DNA of 64,000 nt from Parasponia andersonii (lineage: Eukaryota; Streptophyta; Magnoliopsida; Rosales; Cannabaceae). This document shows, one piece after another, positions 32,219 to 45,300 of the stretch (position 1 is its first letter; every line of letters begins with the position of its first letter). Under the pieces are notes generated by a model. The model had not been told where the DNA came from. It made no database searches and was given only the letters and a program-made list of their open reading frames with translations. A program made the translations under genes and the position numbers. The stretch is taken from the NCBI GenBank assembly GCA_002914805.1, contig JXTB01000020.1, positions 736,186 to 800,185 on the forward strand, written 5' to 3'.

Positions 32219-34959
32219 TGTAATATCAAGTCTATCCTATAATATGATTTTTGATTTTCATGTGTTTTAAATCTATGGTTATGATAAGTGAAACGGTTAT
32301 GCACTAACAAAATTTTTGTGAATACGGTTACAGTGGAATACGCACATGAAAGCCAAGTTAGACTATGTGCCGAATAAGAAATAAAATTTTATGCATTTGC
32401 ATTTATATATGATTGTTATAATAATGTGATTAAGTATGTCTATTTTTTTTATTATTATTATTAGTATCGTTATTATTATTATAATGATAAAATAAGTGTG
32501 TCGTGTGTGAAGTTTTGATTTCACAATTTTTTTTTATGTATGTATTAATATATAGATTTTATTTTATTATGTTACTTATTTATAGATTTTGGTTAGTATT
32601 TACTTATTATTACAAAATAAATAAATAAAATTCTAATTTAGTCAAAAAAAGGAGAAAAGGGAAGTTTCCCACAAGTTGATGAAACCTTGTAATAGGTTAA
32701 TACGTTAGTTTTCTAAAAAAAAAAAAAGAAGAAAGAAGTGATATGATTAAAAAAAAAATAAAAAAGAAGAAGGAAGTGATCTGATTAATAAAAAATAAAA
32801 AAAAGGAGAGAAAAACGTTGAGATGATGAGTGTTTTTTTTTTTTAAAAAAAAAAAACCATAAGCCAAAAACCTATATATATATTATGCTCTCTCATGAAA
32901 ATACAATTAAGCCTCCTCATAAATTTTTCTACCTATCTTTCTCTCATAGTTCCTTAGAGCATTTGTGATTTCAAGAGGTTTTGCTTAGTTTTCTTTAATT
33001 TTCAAGAAGAAGGTAAATATTTAAAAATACTCTTTTCTTTGAGTTTATTATTTTTGCTGCTATTAAATCAAAATTCAACCTATGATATCTAGGGTTAGAA
33101 TTTTTTTTATAATCTGAAATTTTAAAAATTTGTTTATTTATATGTTATATTATATTCTGGAAATTTTTATAATCATAGGGGTTTAGTTGTATTCGTTATT
33201 AAATTTTTTATTTATATTGTTCTTAATGTCAGTGAATCTGACAGACTTAATATTCTCATTTATTAATGTACAAAACCCATGCTATTGATATCTTTTGGAC
33301 TTGAAATTTTTACTGGACATTTATCAATGTGTGATTAGGTTTTTCAAATATTTTCACGATTTTTGGAAATTTTTACGATTAAATATGATTTTCGAAATCT
33401 TTATTGTTTTGCTAATTTTGGTGCTGATATGAATCTTGATGTAGAATTTCATGAATTTAAGGTGCTAACTAATGGTCTATTTTGGAGTCTATAATTTTTA
33501 TACATGTTTTATATTGTGTTAAAATACTTTCATAAAGTTTCAGATTATTTTTATTTGAGAAAAAATCTCTAAAGTTCTATCATTTTACACTCGTTTTCAG
33601 TTTAACAGTTTTACTAGGTTATAATATTTGGATTCAAAATTATGAAAAATATATTAATATTTTTTATAAATTCCGATAATTTTTCTAGATCTTTTTTTAT
33701 ATGTCTTAATGAGTTATAAAAAATTTTAGGATAAACTGAATTATATTGTTGAATCGAAAATTATTTAAGTATACCTAAGTTGCTGAATGTCTACAGATTT
33801 GGTTTTGTTATGAAAATTATTATGTTATTTTATGTTATGGATATTTTTTAAACATATAAAATATGTTTCTTAAGAGCAATGATAGCATTGTTAATATTTT
33901 TTTATAATGAATGTTTTTTTTTGGGCATAAATAATAAAAAAAAGGATAAAGAAGAGACATGTAGTTTCAACAAGGTTGGTTGTGTGGTATTTCATTACAA
34001 AGTTTTTTTAAGGACTTGATGTAAGTAAATCTCACCCTATGTATTTATATATAAATTCACATGCTATTATGTGATGTTATTATGGTCATTATGATATGTT
34101 GTTATATACTATGCTATATTAGTTTGCATATTAATTATGACATGAGTATGCACAAGTATTGCATAAATTGCACAAGAGATTATGATTTTCAAAGAATGAT
34201 TTTTCTAAAGCACTATGCAACCAGATTTTGTTCAAAGAAGAATGTTTTTATTTAAGTGTATATCAAGCTCTTGAAAAGAGTATGTGTACCTGACTGAAAG
34301 ACCTATAGTCACCATGTTAAGAACAAATGTTTAAACTGCGATGCTAGTTATTGTAGTATGATAGCTATATGGGATCCGAATAGCTACAAGGTCATATGCT
34401 TGTCATGATACTATATTTATGGCCCATCACTTCTGATAGACTTGACATTACACTATGTTGAGCTCAAATACGAAAGTTTTATGAAATAGTAACGTTTATG
34501 ATTAAGATGTTTTTCAAAGAAGGGTTTTATATTTATGATTCTTAAAATGCATTATTCATAAAACACAACATTCATTGCATGCATGAGATTTACTTACTGA
34601 GCGCAAGCTCATCCCATTTTTTTAAAATTTTCAAATGAGCAATAGATTTTTGGAGGTTGGCTGGCGGCAACGGTGGAATCCCTAAATGGCGTTAGGATAT
34701 TTTTAATCGATTTTAAGTTTTATTTTCTTGTATTTGGATTTTGGATTAAAATTAAGTGTTTTTATTTCATAGGTTATTTTGAGTATTAAGCTTTTGTTTC
34801 CGATGTTTTAATAAGAGATTATTTTTTTTAGTTTAAATATTTCCTTTTAGAAAAAAAAAAAATTATTACGAGATCTTTTTTCAATTTTATTTTAGAAGAT
34901 GAATACAAAAATTAAACATTTTCTAGCTTAGGTGCATACCTAAATTAGGGGATGTGATA
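32219..34959 (+). repeat. 3' LTR of element C (2741 bp)
   Basis: It starts TGTAATATCAAGTCTATCC and ends GGGGATGTGATA (TGACA in the sibling at 45838-48244). A TATA-like run (cctatatatatattatgctc, about 32871) marks the likely core promoter, followed by a transcribed leader with ttcaagaagaagg (33001-33015). It has many A-rich and T-rich runs. The close sibling copy allows direct alignment. Confidence 0.88.
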
Positions 34960-34986
34960 AATCATTATACATAGTAGAGCATACTT

Positions 34987-37905
34987 GTAATGTCCAAGAT
35001 TCTCACATACATAATAGGCCAATAATAAACATGCTCATATTACATAATAGACATATCATGAAACTAGTGTCAATTTTATGATGAATTGCTTATTTTGATC
35101 GTTAAATGCTTTATATATATATTATTATACTAATGGTTGTCGAAGTGTTCTCATGTAGTGTAAAGGCTCAGTACCCTCAGAGAGAGAGCTTGGTATATGA
35201 AAAGAACAAAGAATACATTCATGAATAATAATACCATATGCACATGCATTAAAAACTATGTTTGTTGATAACTTGGTCAAATAGTAGTTTTTCTGTAAAA
35301 TGCATTTTTTTTACGCTTTTTGGAGCCAAATTTACTATGCATTTAACATGTCAAATAGCTTTAATTTAATGTTTAGGACTCGCTTTTTCAAAAAAATATT
35401 CGTTCCAGGTAAGCACGAGGTGACAGTCACGGTACTGAACTGTGTTTAATTACACTAAGCTAGCTTAGATTCAGCTTAATCACGTAATGTCATCTTTGTG
35501 TATTCTATTAATTGGGCAATTATACTATGTTTCCATCATCAATTAGAGTCTAATTTATTTTCTTTTTATGTTTAATGATTGGTTATGGGGCTAGGTTCTA
35601 CAAAATTACAATAAGATTGGCTATATAGGATCATAAGTCAAAGTATGGCTAGATTTCACTTTCTAAGCTAGGTTTCACCATTTTGGTCTACACTTGAGTG
35701 TATAGGATGGACCAGCAAAGTGGTGAGTATGCTAAGGATGTTTTAGAGCTGGACACATGGAAAGTAAGGTGCAAAATACCCAAAATACCCTTTAGAATTT
35801 AAGTTATGCCATTCTTAGCCTTTAAGTATTGATTTTTGACCAAATCTGGTCATTTCTTTTCTCTTCTTCCCCAGCTACGACTTGTACTACTCTAGCCACT
35901 TTCTATACTTCTCTCAACTCCCCTTATCCATATCTAAGAGTTTCCAAGTGGTAGAACTCAATTTGGAGCTCAAGAAAGCAAGATAGGTCCAAACTAGTCA
36001 AGGTAATTCTACTAGTTCTTCTTCCTAGGTATTGTATTGTTATTTCAATTCTCTACTTGATACTACTTAAGTAATATTTCCTCTAGGTTCTCTTGAGTCC
36101 TAAGATCAATTTAAAAGCCTTAGAAATTAGTTTTTTAGAAGTAGAAAGCAAAAGCTTCAACAAAAGTTCAAACTAGTCAAGGTGAGCTTTTGTAGAATTT
36201 AGAATTGGTAATTTATCTCTATTGCTATAGCTCTTGAATTAAAGGTTTTATTTGATGATTAAGGTCTAAGGAAATCTTATATATGGCTGAAAACACAGAA
36301 TTTAAGTGGAGGATCAAAGTTAGTCTTAAAGCTCCAAAGTTTGCTACTTGTGGATTCAAGTATTTTCAAGTGTTTCCATTGTTAGAATAAGTTTCCCATA
36401 CTTGTAATCTGATTTTATAAAATTGAAATGTATATTTTGTTGATCTCATAATATAAATATATTTGTTTTTTTGTTGTTTGTGACCATAAAAAAGTGTAAA
36501 AGTGGTTTTAAATTTTGTCTAAACGAAAGGAATTCAAATGTACTAGGTTGCTCTAAATGATCCTCTTTGAATTATATATGTGGGAATTGGCTTGTTGATT
36601 GTTATTATAGGTCTTAAACCATAATTTTAATCATGTGAGGATGTCCTAAAAATAGGAGAGGTGCAGTCCAAATATTTTTAGAATCAAATGGTACCATTTA
36701 GAAGCAAATGGACTAATTTTTATGAAAGTAGATGACATTTTTGTTCATTTTGTGATTAGGGTTCTTTCTTTTGTAAAAGCTGTGATTAGGTCTTGTACTT
36801 GTTTTTTTTTTAAATATTTTACATTGTAATGATAATGTTAGTAATAAAATTGATATCAGGTCTTCTACACACCTTGCCACAGAGGATACTGACCCTTTCC
36901 ACTATATTTTCTACCAAACACAAGGTAAGTAAAGATTTATTTTAATTGTATCACAAGAACAATAGTAGATACAAGATGTTTTCCTATATGCTTATGTGTA
37001 TTATTTCAATTATATGTTATTTCTATTGTTGTTGTAAAGTTTACAGAAACATAAGCATGGCATGATCATTTAAGCATAATTTTCAAAGAAATGAAGTTTT
37101 CTACACATTGGATTTAAACTAGTACCATTGTACTGATTTTACAAGATATGTTTTAAGTACATTGTCTAGTCTGCCTACGTTGGGTAAGTATGATTTGCAT
37201 AGGCATCCTTTCCGTATAGGTGGGCACGGCTTACTGACTGCCGGGACTGAGCATTATACTATAATATTTATTAGGTGCATTACCTATTCATTCTGCGTTG
37301 GGTAGGTATGGTACACATTGGCCATGTGTTTCCTTTCTGCATAGATGGGCACGACCTACCGACTTCTGCGACTTTGTAGTGTACTCAAGGGCCCTATAAA
37401 GAAATGTTTTCTAAGAAAAGTGCATCAAAATAAAAAGTTATGAAAGAAAGAGTACAATGAGAATTTCAATAAAGTTTATGCATGAAACATGTTCACGAGC
37501 ATGCATGATCTTTACTTACTGAACAATAGCTCATTTAGTTCTTGTGATGCAGGTGAGGATAGTTTTGATGTATAGAGTTGCTGGTTGGCTAGCACACTTT
37601 CTTGTCGCTATGATCATACTGATGTAGACGAGCTTGACTTGTGGGCAGTCTTCTCTTTATATTTTGTTATTCTGGTGTGTTGTAAATATTACTGCTGATG
37701 GCAAGATAAAATGATAAGGAGTTTTTAGTTGTATATTTTTTAAAGACACTTTCAAAAAGTAATGCCACACAGTTTCTTTTGTTTTCGAGCTTGAAAAGTT
37801 TAAATTTGGCCCACCTTTTTGCAAAACTAAAAATATGGTTTATAAAAGAGTAATGCTTCCTAGTTTGACCTACATAGTCATATAGTTAAGGTAGGAGGCG
37901 TAACA
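34987..37905 (+). mobile_element. Solo LTR D (gypsy-like, 2919 bp)
   Basis: It starts TGTAATGTCCAAG, ends GGAGGCGTAACA, and is flanked by a perfect 5-bp duplication atact (34982-34986 and 37906-37910). No PBS or coding sequence is present. It carries a duplicated block around 37171-37375 and the ttacttactgaacaatagctc word (37513) that recurs, as ttacttactgagcgcaagctc, in LTR C (34591), pointing to a chromovirus parent. It interrupts the leader of copia G. Confidence 0.9.
37165..37380 (+). repeat. Tandem duplication, period about 120 bp, in solo LTR D
   Basis: cgttgggtaagtatg (37178) recurs as cgttgggtaggtatg (37296). Each is followed by a cctttc[c/t]g-[t/c]ata-ggtgggcacggctta / gatgggcacgaccta block and then by ctgactgccgggac / ccgacttctgcgac. 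Confidence 0.7.
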
Positions 37906-38023
37906 ATACTTATAAATATGAACAAGACCAAACGTAATCAAAAAGATTATTATGGAAACCATAGATCATCAAACTTTAAGAGAATAAACATGAACAAGAT
38001 ATGCTAAATCATCGAAAAACTTT

Positions 38024-38036
38024 GCTCTTGATACCA
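38024..38036 (-). other. Primer-binding site of copia remnant G
   Basis: Minus-strand tggtatcaagagc, 2 bp beyond the LTR end. It is the tRNA-iMet-type PBS of copia elements, as in element B. Confidence 0.85.
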
Positions 38037-38038
38037 AT

Positions 38039-39470
38039 TACTGGAAATTCTAAAAAATAAATTTTAAAAAATAATTTTACCGAAAACGATTTCTGCACTT
38101 TTGTAAAAAAATCAAGAACCTAGAAGAATAGGTATTTTAAAATTTTCTTGAAATTTTACAAAACAAAAATGTAGGAACGTTGATCTAAAATAAATCAATT
38201 CTTGGATCTTAGTTTAGATAATACTTGGAAGCGCTTCACAACCATTGAGCCTTCCTGTCTATTCTTTGGAGCCTGTTAATGATCCGGTCTGTGGACACCT
38301 TTTTGATTCCCAAGGAGAGATGAGCAGACGATCCGGAAGACACTCTTTCTTCTCCTTGATTACACGTCTATGACTATGGGTATCTCTCCCTGGGCGGCCA
38401 TGAATGATAATTAAGTCTCAGCTCCAATGGGCCAACTACCCATAATCATAATTAAGTCTTAATTATGATTGAGCCTTGTGCAATAATATTAGGGCACTCC
38501 ATAATAGGCCCAATATTGCACTCTTAGACTAAATGTTATATATTTTCTGTGAAGCTAATTAACACTTTAATTAACTTGATCCATTTAGCATATACTATAC
38601 CTACAAGTATACCCCCATGCAATGCCGTACTAGTGAGGCGAAATTATCGTATTACCCTTTTAGTACATATTTACCTTTGAGTTGTCATTTTTCATCTAAT
38701 GGATAAAAATTGACTATGATATTTATAACTGCCCATACAAACACAGTCAAATTCACAAAGTGAATACCTGGCACCTGGTTTTTTATTATCCAAGTCCTTA
38801 AAAAAACTCAAAGTGACATTATATGCATGGTGCCCAAATCATGAAAGGCGTTCTCGTCAATTCACAAATCTTATCTTCCAAGATACCAGAGTTCTAACCA
38901 TATAATCGAAACTTGTCCTTTAGTAAGTCAAAAAGATAAAACTCATGAAAGCAAGTCCAACAATCACTAGGATTAAGATAATCTTGCAATAGTGCTAGAT
39001 TAGTGAAAGATAGAATATTGAGTTACAGTACTTAACCTCAAATTCTATTTTCACTTAGTCCAGTTCAATGCACTTAGAACTTTCTTATAACGCACTAGTA
39101 TTTCTATCCGAAGTCAAACACTTCGATAATTGGAGACTTCATCGATCCCATTGAAATAGACAACACTACATTCTCTAGAAAAATAAAGCATTCCAACTTT
39201 ATTTGCAGAATGTGAACTTTTAATTTAGACATAATGAAATAAAGAATTTAGTCTCCCACATGTGAACACTTTACACGAAGAATTATTTATTACTCATTAT
39301 TAGTCATGGAAACTTTTCGACGTTTGCATAATAGAAAACATAAACATCACATGTATATTATTGGGACATAATATGGAATTTATTAATAACAAATAGATAA
39401 CACTTAAATCCAATAAGCATTGTTTAAAATGCCAAACAAAGAAACTTCTTTCTAGGGCATATTCCCAACA
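38039..39470 (-). repeat. 5' LTR of copia remnant G (family B relative, 1432 bp)
   Basis: It reads tgttgggaatatgccctaga from 39470 on the minus strand. It parallels LTR B through the blocks gatgtttatgttt, aagtgaaaat, ggtatcttgg, tccattagat and the 'ggcctatt' region to ccagta at 38039. It borders the LINE RNase H directly at 39471. Confidence 0.82.
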
Positions 39471-39840
39471 TAGACCTCCTCCTTTGTCCTAGGTCAAGGT
39501 CAATACTAACAACCTGCTTATGGCTCACTGGGTGTTTACGGGTGTTCAGGAGTATTTCAGACTCATAGAAGGTTTGTTCGCGGATGTTTCTCAATTCCAT
39601 TAGGAATTGGTTACACTTTTAAGGCATAATTGGTAGTGGCGATTAATGCGATTGATTTCGCTTGGAAATATGGATGGAAGTGTTTCTGATTAGAAAATGA
39701 TTCAGTTTGTGTCATTTCTTTTCCATTGGAGATCAGCTTGGTGTAGAGCATTTGGGTACATTACTAATATAAATTTTGTGGTAACTCATATCTATCACGA
39801 AGGTAATCGTATAATTGATTCTTTAGCTTTTCGTGCTTCC
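39471..39840 (+). pseudogene. C-terminal RNase H-like domain of the LINE
   Basis: The + strand gives VNTNNLLMAHWVFTGVQEYF (family VNxDGA...GxGxVxRD), NAIDFAWKYGWKCF, ENDSVCVISF (family ESDSxxxV), AFGYITNINFVVTHIYHEGNRIIDSLA (family HxxREGNxxADxLA). Plant L1-type LINEs carry this archaeal-type RNase H after RT. Stops and a missing first catalytic Asp show decay. The frame 39833-40024 that follows is 3' UTR. Confidence 0.82.
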
Positions 39841-40066
39841 TCCTTTGTTTGTCCCACTTAGTGGTGGTCCGCCTTATCTTTTATTTCATCTTTTATTTTC
39901 GATGATTGTATTGCAAAGCCTAATTATCAGTTTCACTGATTTTATTTTTTTTTTCTGTTTCTTTGTCTTAAGAGGTCAGGTTTATGCCTCCTCTGAATTA
40001 GTGTATCTTTTCTTTCTTTCTTTTTAAATTTAATTTCCCTCGCTTTGTCGATGTACATCTTAAAAA

Positions 40067-40852
40067 AAATATACTAGAGGGATAATACAGTAATTTCATC
40101 CTAATAGTATGGCATTGCATTAGGAGTATGTTTATAGGTATAGTATATGCTAAATGGATCAAGCTAATTATTTGATAATAATTTTTACAGAAAAAATAAA
40201 TGATATTTAGTCCAAGAGTTTAATATTAGGTCTATAGTGGTATGCCCCAATATTAATGGACAAGACTCAATCATAATTATGAGTTAATTATGATTATGGA
40301 TATATAGTCCATGGTCCCTTATCTAGCTCAAATTAAAGCCCAATAAGCTCATTAGGATTTACTCATCTCTCCATAGTTAGTAGAAAAGTTCTCTAACTAC
40401 TAGTGGAAATAATTTACACGTGAAATACCCCTTTAGAAGAAAGTATCACATGAAAAACAAAGAGAAATAAGGTAGAAAAAAATCGATCAGCACTAAGGGA
40501 TTCACCATCCTTGGTATTTTGGCCATCCTGAAAAAATCGGTTCGAGAAGATTGTCTTCTTATTTATCTGCAGATCTCTTTGTTGGGAATCAAGAAGGTGA
40601 CCACCTATTACATCAATCAAATGACTTTCGAGAATAGATAGGAAGAGAAGAAAGTTGTGGAGTGAATCTAGGTATTGTTCTTGACTAGATTAAGAGTTAA
40701 CTTATGTTAGATCACGATGCGAAATATTTTGTAAAGAAAAAAATTTTAAACGACCAATTCCACAATATTTCTAGATTTTAAAAAGATATAGTGTTCTTGA
40801 AAATGATTTTATGAAAATATTTTTAGGAATTTTATTCCAATAAATACCAGCA
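40067..40852 (+). repeat. 3' LTR of copia B, right part
   Basis: It resumes with aaatatactagagggataat and matches the 5' LTR from about 14442 to 15273, ending ...AAATACCAGCA. The bases atagc follow, the right target duplication of B. With 25421-26066 it completes the 3' LTR. Confidence 0.87.
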
Positions 40853-40857
40853 ATAGC

Positions 40858-42376
40858 CATTTTCAAAGCTAAAAGTCCGTACATGTATATGCATATAAAT
40901 ATATATATAGGAAAATATGATATCCAAAATTAATCAAACCATAAATACATGATACAAATCCAAATTTACCCATGAGTTCACCATCTCTCATCAATTGAAA
41001 CCAGGATGCTAGCATCACTTGTGCCATAAAGCCTGCCTGACACCTACCCCATAATCAGAGGGACAACATGTGCCATGTGTCGCCTTCTAAATTTGGAGGG
41101 GCAATTGTATTGCCTATACTTGCCAAATAGCTTAGTAATTAGAAAAATACCACACACGCATTCACAGACCTCGCACCATCGGTAGAGCCGTAGTGCTATA
41201 CTGTAAAATCTTCATAAGACTAACTTGGTATTCATGTGTTATCTTATGACACATGTACTCTGAACTGATGTGTAAAAATATCGATGTAATAATTTAAGTT
41301 CAAATGATGCTTCAATTTTTACTAAAATGGTTAATTATAATTTATAAAAATGGGCAATATAATAGCCCTATTTTAACATATCCAAAAATAACATACACTC
41401 AGAAATGTTCCAAAGTAATCCAATATATATATATATCATATAATTCAATTCCATCACATATATCTAAAACTGTTCTAAAATCACATTTGTTATCATGTGT
41501 AGCAGAAAATAAGTTTTAATAAAAAATGATATAAAATAAAGATTCTAAATCCCTACCTCACTAGAATAGCGATACCACGTAATTGAATCCTCAATACGTC
41601 ATTAGACAATTGTTTGGAGGGTTGGGAACTAATTCAACACCCTCGATCACTCACTTAGGAAAATCCAACTCCTCAACAGAGCTTCAAATCAATAAACAGA
41701 TCTCTTTATTGAATTCATAATGCTCAAAATAGCTGAGTTCAGCACATAATTCGACCAATTTGGGTTTGAACTGACACCAGACTAGTGGCAAGCAAAATAA
41801 GACAAAATCTAAGCTGTTAGATACTATTTTTTGTGCCAGTCACTAAATATAGTCAACATATATCAAACTTCACTATTTTCTAAGTATATTCTAAAAATGA
41901 TAGTAAAAACACATTTTAACGGTTGGATCAAAAGTCAAACTCAAGGTCAATAATACAAAAAATGACAAATTTTAATCCGAGTAAAATGGGGTCTCAAAAT
42001 CTATACCTTGAGGTTCCTCTCGACGATACAAACCTAATGAGCCCAAGAACATGTGTTAAAACAGTCCAATTTGGTGTCGAAAAATCAAAGTCCTTCCTTT
42101 GTCATTAATGGCATTTTCGGTGATGTGAAGCTTGGCAATGACCAGAGACCAGTAGCATAGGCTGTTAGCGGCATAGGGAGGCAGTGCCGATTAGTGGTGG
42201 GGCATGATGAGAGCTGGCGGCATCTAGTCCTTCTGGTCCTCCATTCAGCCGAGACGAGAGAGAGAGGGAGGGTGAGTCAGGAAGGGGGAGAGGGAGAAAG
42301 AATGTATGTATATTTAAAAATTTTTAAAACAATGGTGAAATGACCAATTTTTCCTTGAAAAGTATGGGGTTTTACA
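40858..42376 (-). repeat. 3' LTR of element E, right part
   Basis: It resumes after the copia B target duplication and matches 49128-50205 (gatatccaaaattaatca ..., ccataa[t/c], ctcactagaatag, ttgaggtt[c/t]ctctcgac/ga). On the minus strand it starts TGTAAAACCCC at 42376. It includes a GC-richer part (42120-42300) with a purine-rich gagacgagagagagaggg run. Confidence 0.82.
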
Positions 42377-42389
42377 TTTTCCCCTCTTT
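42377..42389 (-). other. Polypurine tract of element E
   Basis: Minus strand aaagaggggaaaa right before TGTAAAACC, preceded by the gagacgaaatt word typical of chromovirus 3' ends. This fixes the orientation of element E. Confidence 0.82.
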
Positions 42390-45300
42390 ATAGGAATTTC
42401 GTCTCGAAATTCAAGTACAAACCTAGAGTATAAGTAAGATTGTAAGAAATAGTCACTGGAAATATAATGAACACTTGACTATAGAATTTACGAGTATTAA
42501 ACAAAAAACTAGTTAACAAAAGGGAGGTGAAATAGAAACTCCTCACTTGGCATTAGAATCCCTCAAACATATGGACTTGTACAATGGTATAGGATAAGGA
42601 TGCGCCTGAGGAGATACGAAGTTATAAGATGGCTCAATAATAAGTATAAAAATCTCAATACCTATGGTTGGAAATGACAACCTCAAGTATATGAGTGATC
42701 AAAAGATAATAACAATAACCATAGTTAGAAGCCGAGAACACAAGACTCTGAACAGTAATCATAAGGTACCAAACTAGAATAATAGACGAAATGTCAGATA
42801 TAAGAATATCATTCCTTTGATTATGCCAGATCAATAATTTCTTGAGACATACCCATTTGCTTGCAGCTAAAACCTGGACCTAGATAATCTTTGAGTCAAT
42901 GACTCTAACAGGAGTCTCCTTTTGGGCACAAAACATGCTTGAATAGAGTTTAAGAAGAAGAAAAAGGATCTTTGTGTTATACCACACAAGATAAATAAAT
43001 TCAGAGGTCGAAGGTGATAGAGAGAATTTAATGGCTCACAATTTTTTTTTATTCTCCAATTAGGGTAAGGGAAAATACCAAACACAAACCACTTCTAGTC
43101 AAATATAAGACTAGAACACCCAAATTGGAAATTACCAATGCAAACATTAATACAAACTTCAATCTCAAATACAAATACCTAAACTATGAGAAATTTCAAA
43201 AGCATTTATCCAGTGAAAAACCTCATCAAAGAAAAGCAAAGAAAATATTGATCTAAAGACTCTACAAATTCTTAATATAAAGAAAACTCTATTGAGACAA
43301 TCTAATATCCCAAAAATATACACATAACTAAAATAGACACTTAATGTCCCAAAATTATGGTTCTAATAGGACAGGTTGTCTGATACTATCCTCGAGTAAT
43401 GCATGTCTCCTATGTAACCTCCTTTTAATTTTAATGAAAACAATTTTGAAAACATTGTAAGAAGTGATGGGTCTAGGACTATTGCACAAGTTCATGATAT
43501 AGCTTTTCCCTGGCCAAAGATAAATCAAACTTGAACTTTGATTACCCCATTTTTAATCTAGAAGTAGAGTCCAATGACTCTTAAGGTAAAATTCATGAGT
43601 AATACCATTCCAATTATCATTAGTTATATAATAATAACCATATTATATATAGTTCAAACAAATAAGGGATTTAGATTCAACTCAACATCAACATTTAGAA
43701 AAGTTTCATTTTGTGTATATATGGTGAAAATCTCTAATAGTCACAAGTATTAACTTAAAAATAGGTTATATATGATGATCATTTATTAAAACTGAGAAAG
43801 AATATGTGAAAAAGGTACTAGTTTATTTCCACTATCAATAAACAGACATTTTCTATGTAAATCGCACTTGCTTGGTAAAATAACAAATGAGCCATATTCA
43901 AATTACCATGGTTGATTTTTCTTTCGAAACTAATAAAATATTTGGGCCTCAATCTGAATCATAACCAAACATAATGGAATGTTTTCATAGACTTCAAAAA
44001 TATTTGCCAAAGTTATTAAACAATATTCTAAAAAGATTTGAAAATTTACATTTTTTTCACATATATAAGGGAAAATTGGGTAGTTTAGAGAATATTAAAG
44101 TGTAAAATATTGTTAAATATTTTCTCAAAGTAGGTAAAACATGTGTCTATCCCCACTTAACTCTTCGAGATATACATTAAAAATTCATAGAGATTTACAC
44201 TAGGCATAACTAACTAGTTAATATACACATAGGCTCCATGAATTGGAAAGCTATAATTAAACCCTTAAGGAGAAAATCACACACTAATATACATAACTTA
44301 AAATCTATCAAATATAAAGTCAAGGCATATAACTCAATACCATTCATTGATTTGAAAATCTAAATTTCATCCTCCTCCTAAGTTTTCCCAATATTAGGAG
44401 GACTGATTAAAATCAAATCACACATAATGCCCAAAGTCCAATTACAACAAGTTCTGCATAATCTAACGCAACTTTGTTCACTCTATGAAAAATTAAGTTA
44501 GCAAGAATCACAATGGCTAAGTAATCTAACAAATATCAATGGACCATGCATTAACCAACAAGATAAACTACATCAAAGAAACTTTAGAAGAAACATGAAA
44601 ATTTGAAATATTGAATGCATAAGGTCTAAGTGACAAGCTCCCCAAAATCTAAATCAAATCTCCGACTCAAATGTTTTCACCCAATAAGGATTTTCATAAT
44701 ACAAAAAATCATATCAATTTCCATTTTCTAAGCAATACATTCTAGAGAAAATCGCAGGTATTAATCTTCAAATACATGCATGGAGCTAAAGATTTTCTCC
44801 CAAAAATTATTTTCAATCCACACCAAGGTTTATCGAGTAATCAAACTTGTGAATATTTTTATTCAAAACTTTTTTCAAGTAACTTACATCTTTTTTCAAG
44901 TAGACTTGTGAATCAAATTGCAAAACCATTAATTTGCTCTCAAATCAAGTATTAAGTAGGGATTGAAATATGCTTATTAATCTACTAAGTCCGAACTTTG
45001 AAAAAGAACTTGAAAAGTTTGATTTATGTGATACGTTTATAGAAACAAAGTACCTTAGTCTAGAGAGTTTTCAAATCAATACTTCTAATCGTAAAACAAA
45101 ACCTTACTAGTATACAACTATATTGGTGGCATTGTAAAGTTTAGTCTCAAAGTTGTATAAAACATTACCTCCTTTGAAAAAGTGTATTACTTTTACCCAA
45201 TCAATACTTAAGTTTAAAATATTCATGATCTCTTTGAAAACAAATATGTTACTTTGGTCAAACACAAAAGGTCTACGTCATTCCAAACATTAATTGTCAA

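Larger units (their letters stand above)
27842..34959 (+). mobile_element. Chromovirus (Ty3/gypsy, Tekay/Del-like) C, 5' truncated
   Basis: It comprises an LTR scrap (27842-27945), gag from its middle, zinc knuckle, protease, RT, RNase H, integrase, chromodomain-like tail, polypurine tract, and a complete 3' LTR (32219-34959). It is the best preserved coding element of the window, though stops and frameshifts remain. The 5' LTR, PBS and gag N-terminus are deleted. It lies inside the LINE together with copia remnant G. Confidence 0.87.
34960..39470 (-). mobile_element. Copia remnant G, minus strand: 5' LTR, PBS and start of leader
   Basis: Minus-strand LTR 39470-38039 (TGTTGGGAATATGCCC... ...CCAGTA), PBS gctcttgatacca (38036-38024 minus, tRNA-iMet type), then about 140 bp of leader, interrupted by solo LTR D and ended by element C at 34959. 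The coding part and the other LTR are missing. The LTR is related to family B (shared blocks gattcccaa/gaagac and the start). Confidence 0.78.
26067..40062 (+). mobile_element. LINE (L1-like, plant type) with RNase H, split and missing RT
   Basis: The left part (26067-27841) carries ORF1-tail-like sequence and the endonuclease. The right part (39471-40062) carries the C-terminal RNase H-like domain and a 3' UTR ending in an A-rich run. The words aaatatgtactagaggg (26049-26065) and aaatatactagaggg (40067-40081) flank it and together form a duplicated piece of LTR B, as expected of a target-primed LINE insertion (one small indel). The whole RT domain is absent, replaced by elements C and G. Confidence 0.8.
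13632..40852 (+). mobile_element. Ty1/copia retrotransposon B with nested insertions
   Basis: It carries a 5' LTR (13632-15273), tRNA-iMet PBS, long leader, gag, protease, integrase, RT, displaced RNase H, polypurine tract and a 3' LTR (25421-40852) that is itself split by a LINE. The flanks ataac (13627-13631) and atagc (40853-40857) are a target duplication with one change, inside the LTR of element E. The domain order (integrase before RT) proves copia. The pol frame is broken by numerous stops. Confidence 0.87.

Noticed and set aside
32690..32860. A-rich runs resembling poly(A) tails of retrogenes
   Set aside because: They occur at the same place in both family-C LTRs and are part of the LTR, not insertion signatures.
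39833..40027. 64-codon frame rich in Phe/Leu
   Set aside because: 3' UTR of the LINE, T-rich; the LINE RNase H domain ends before it.
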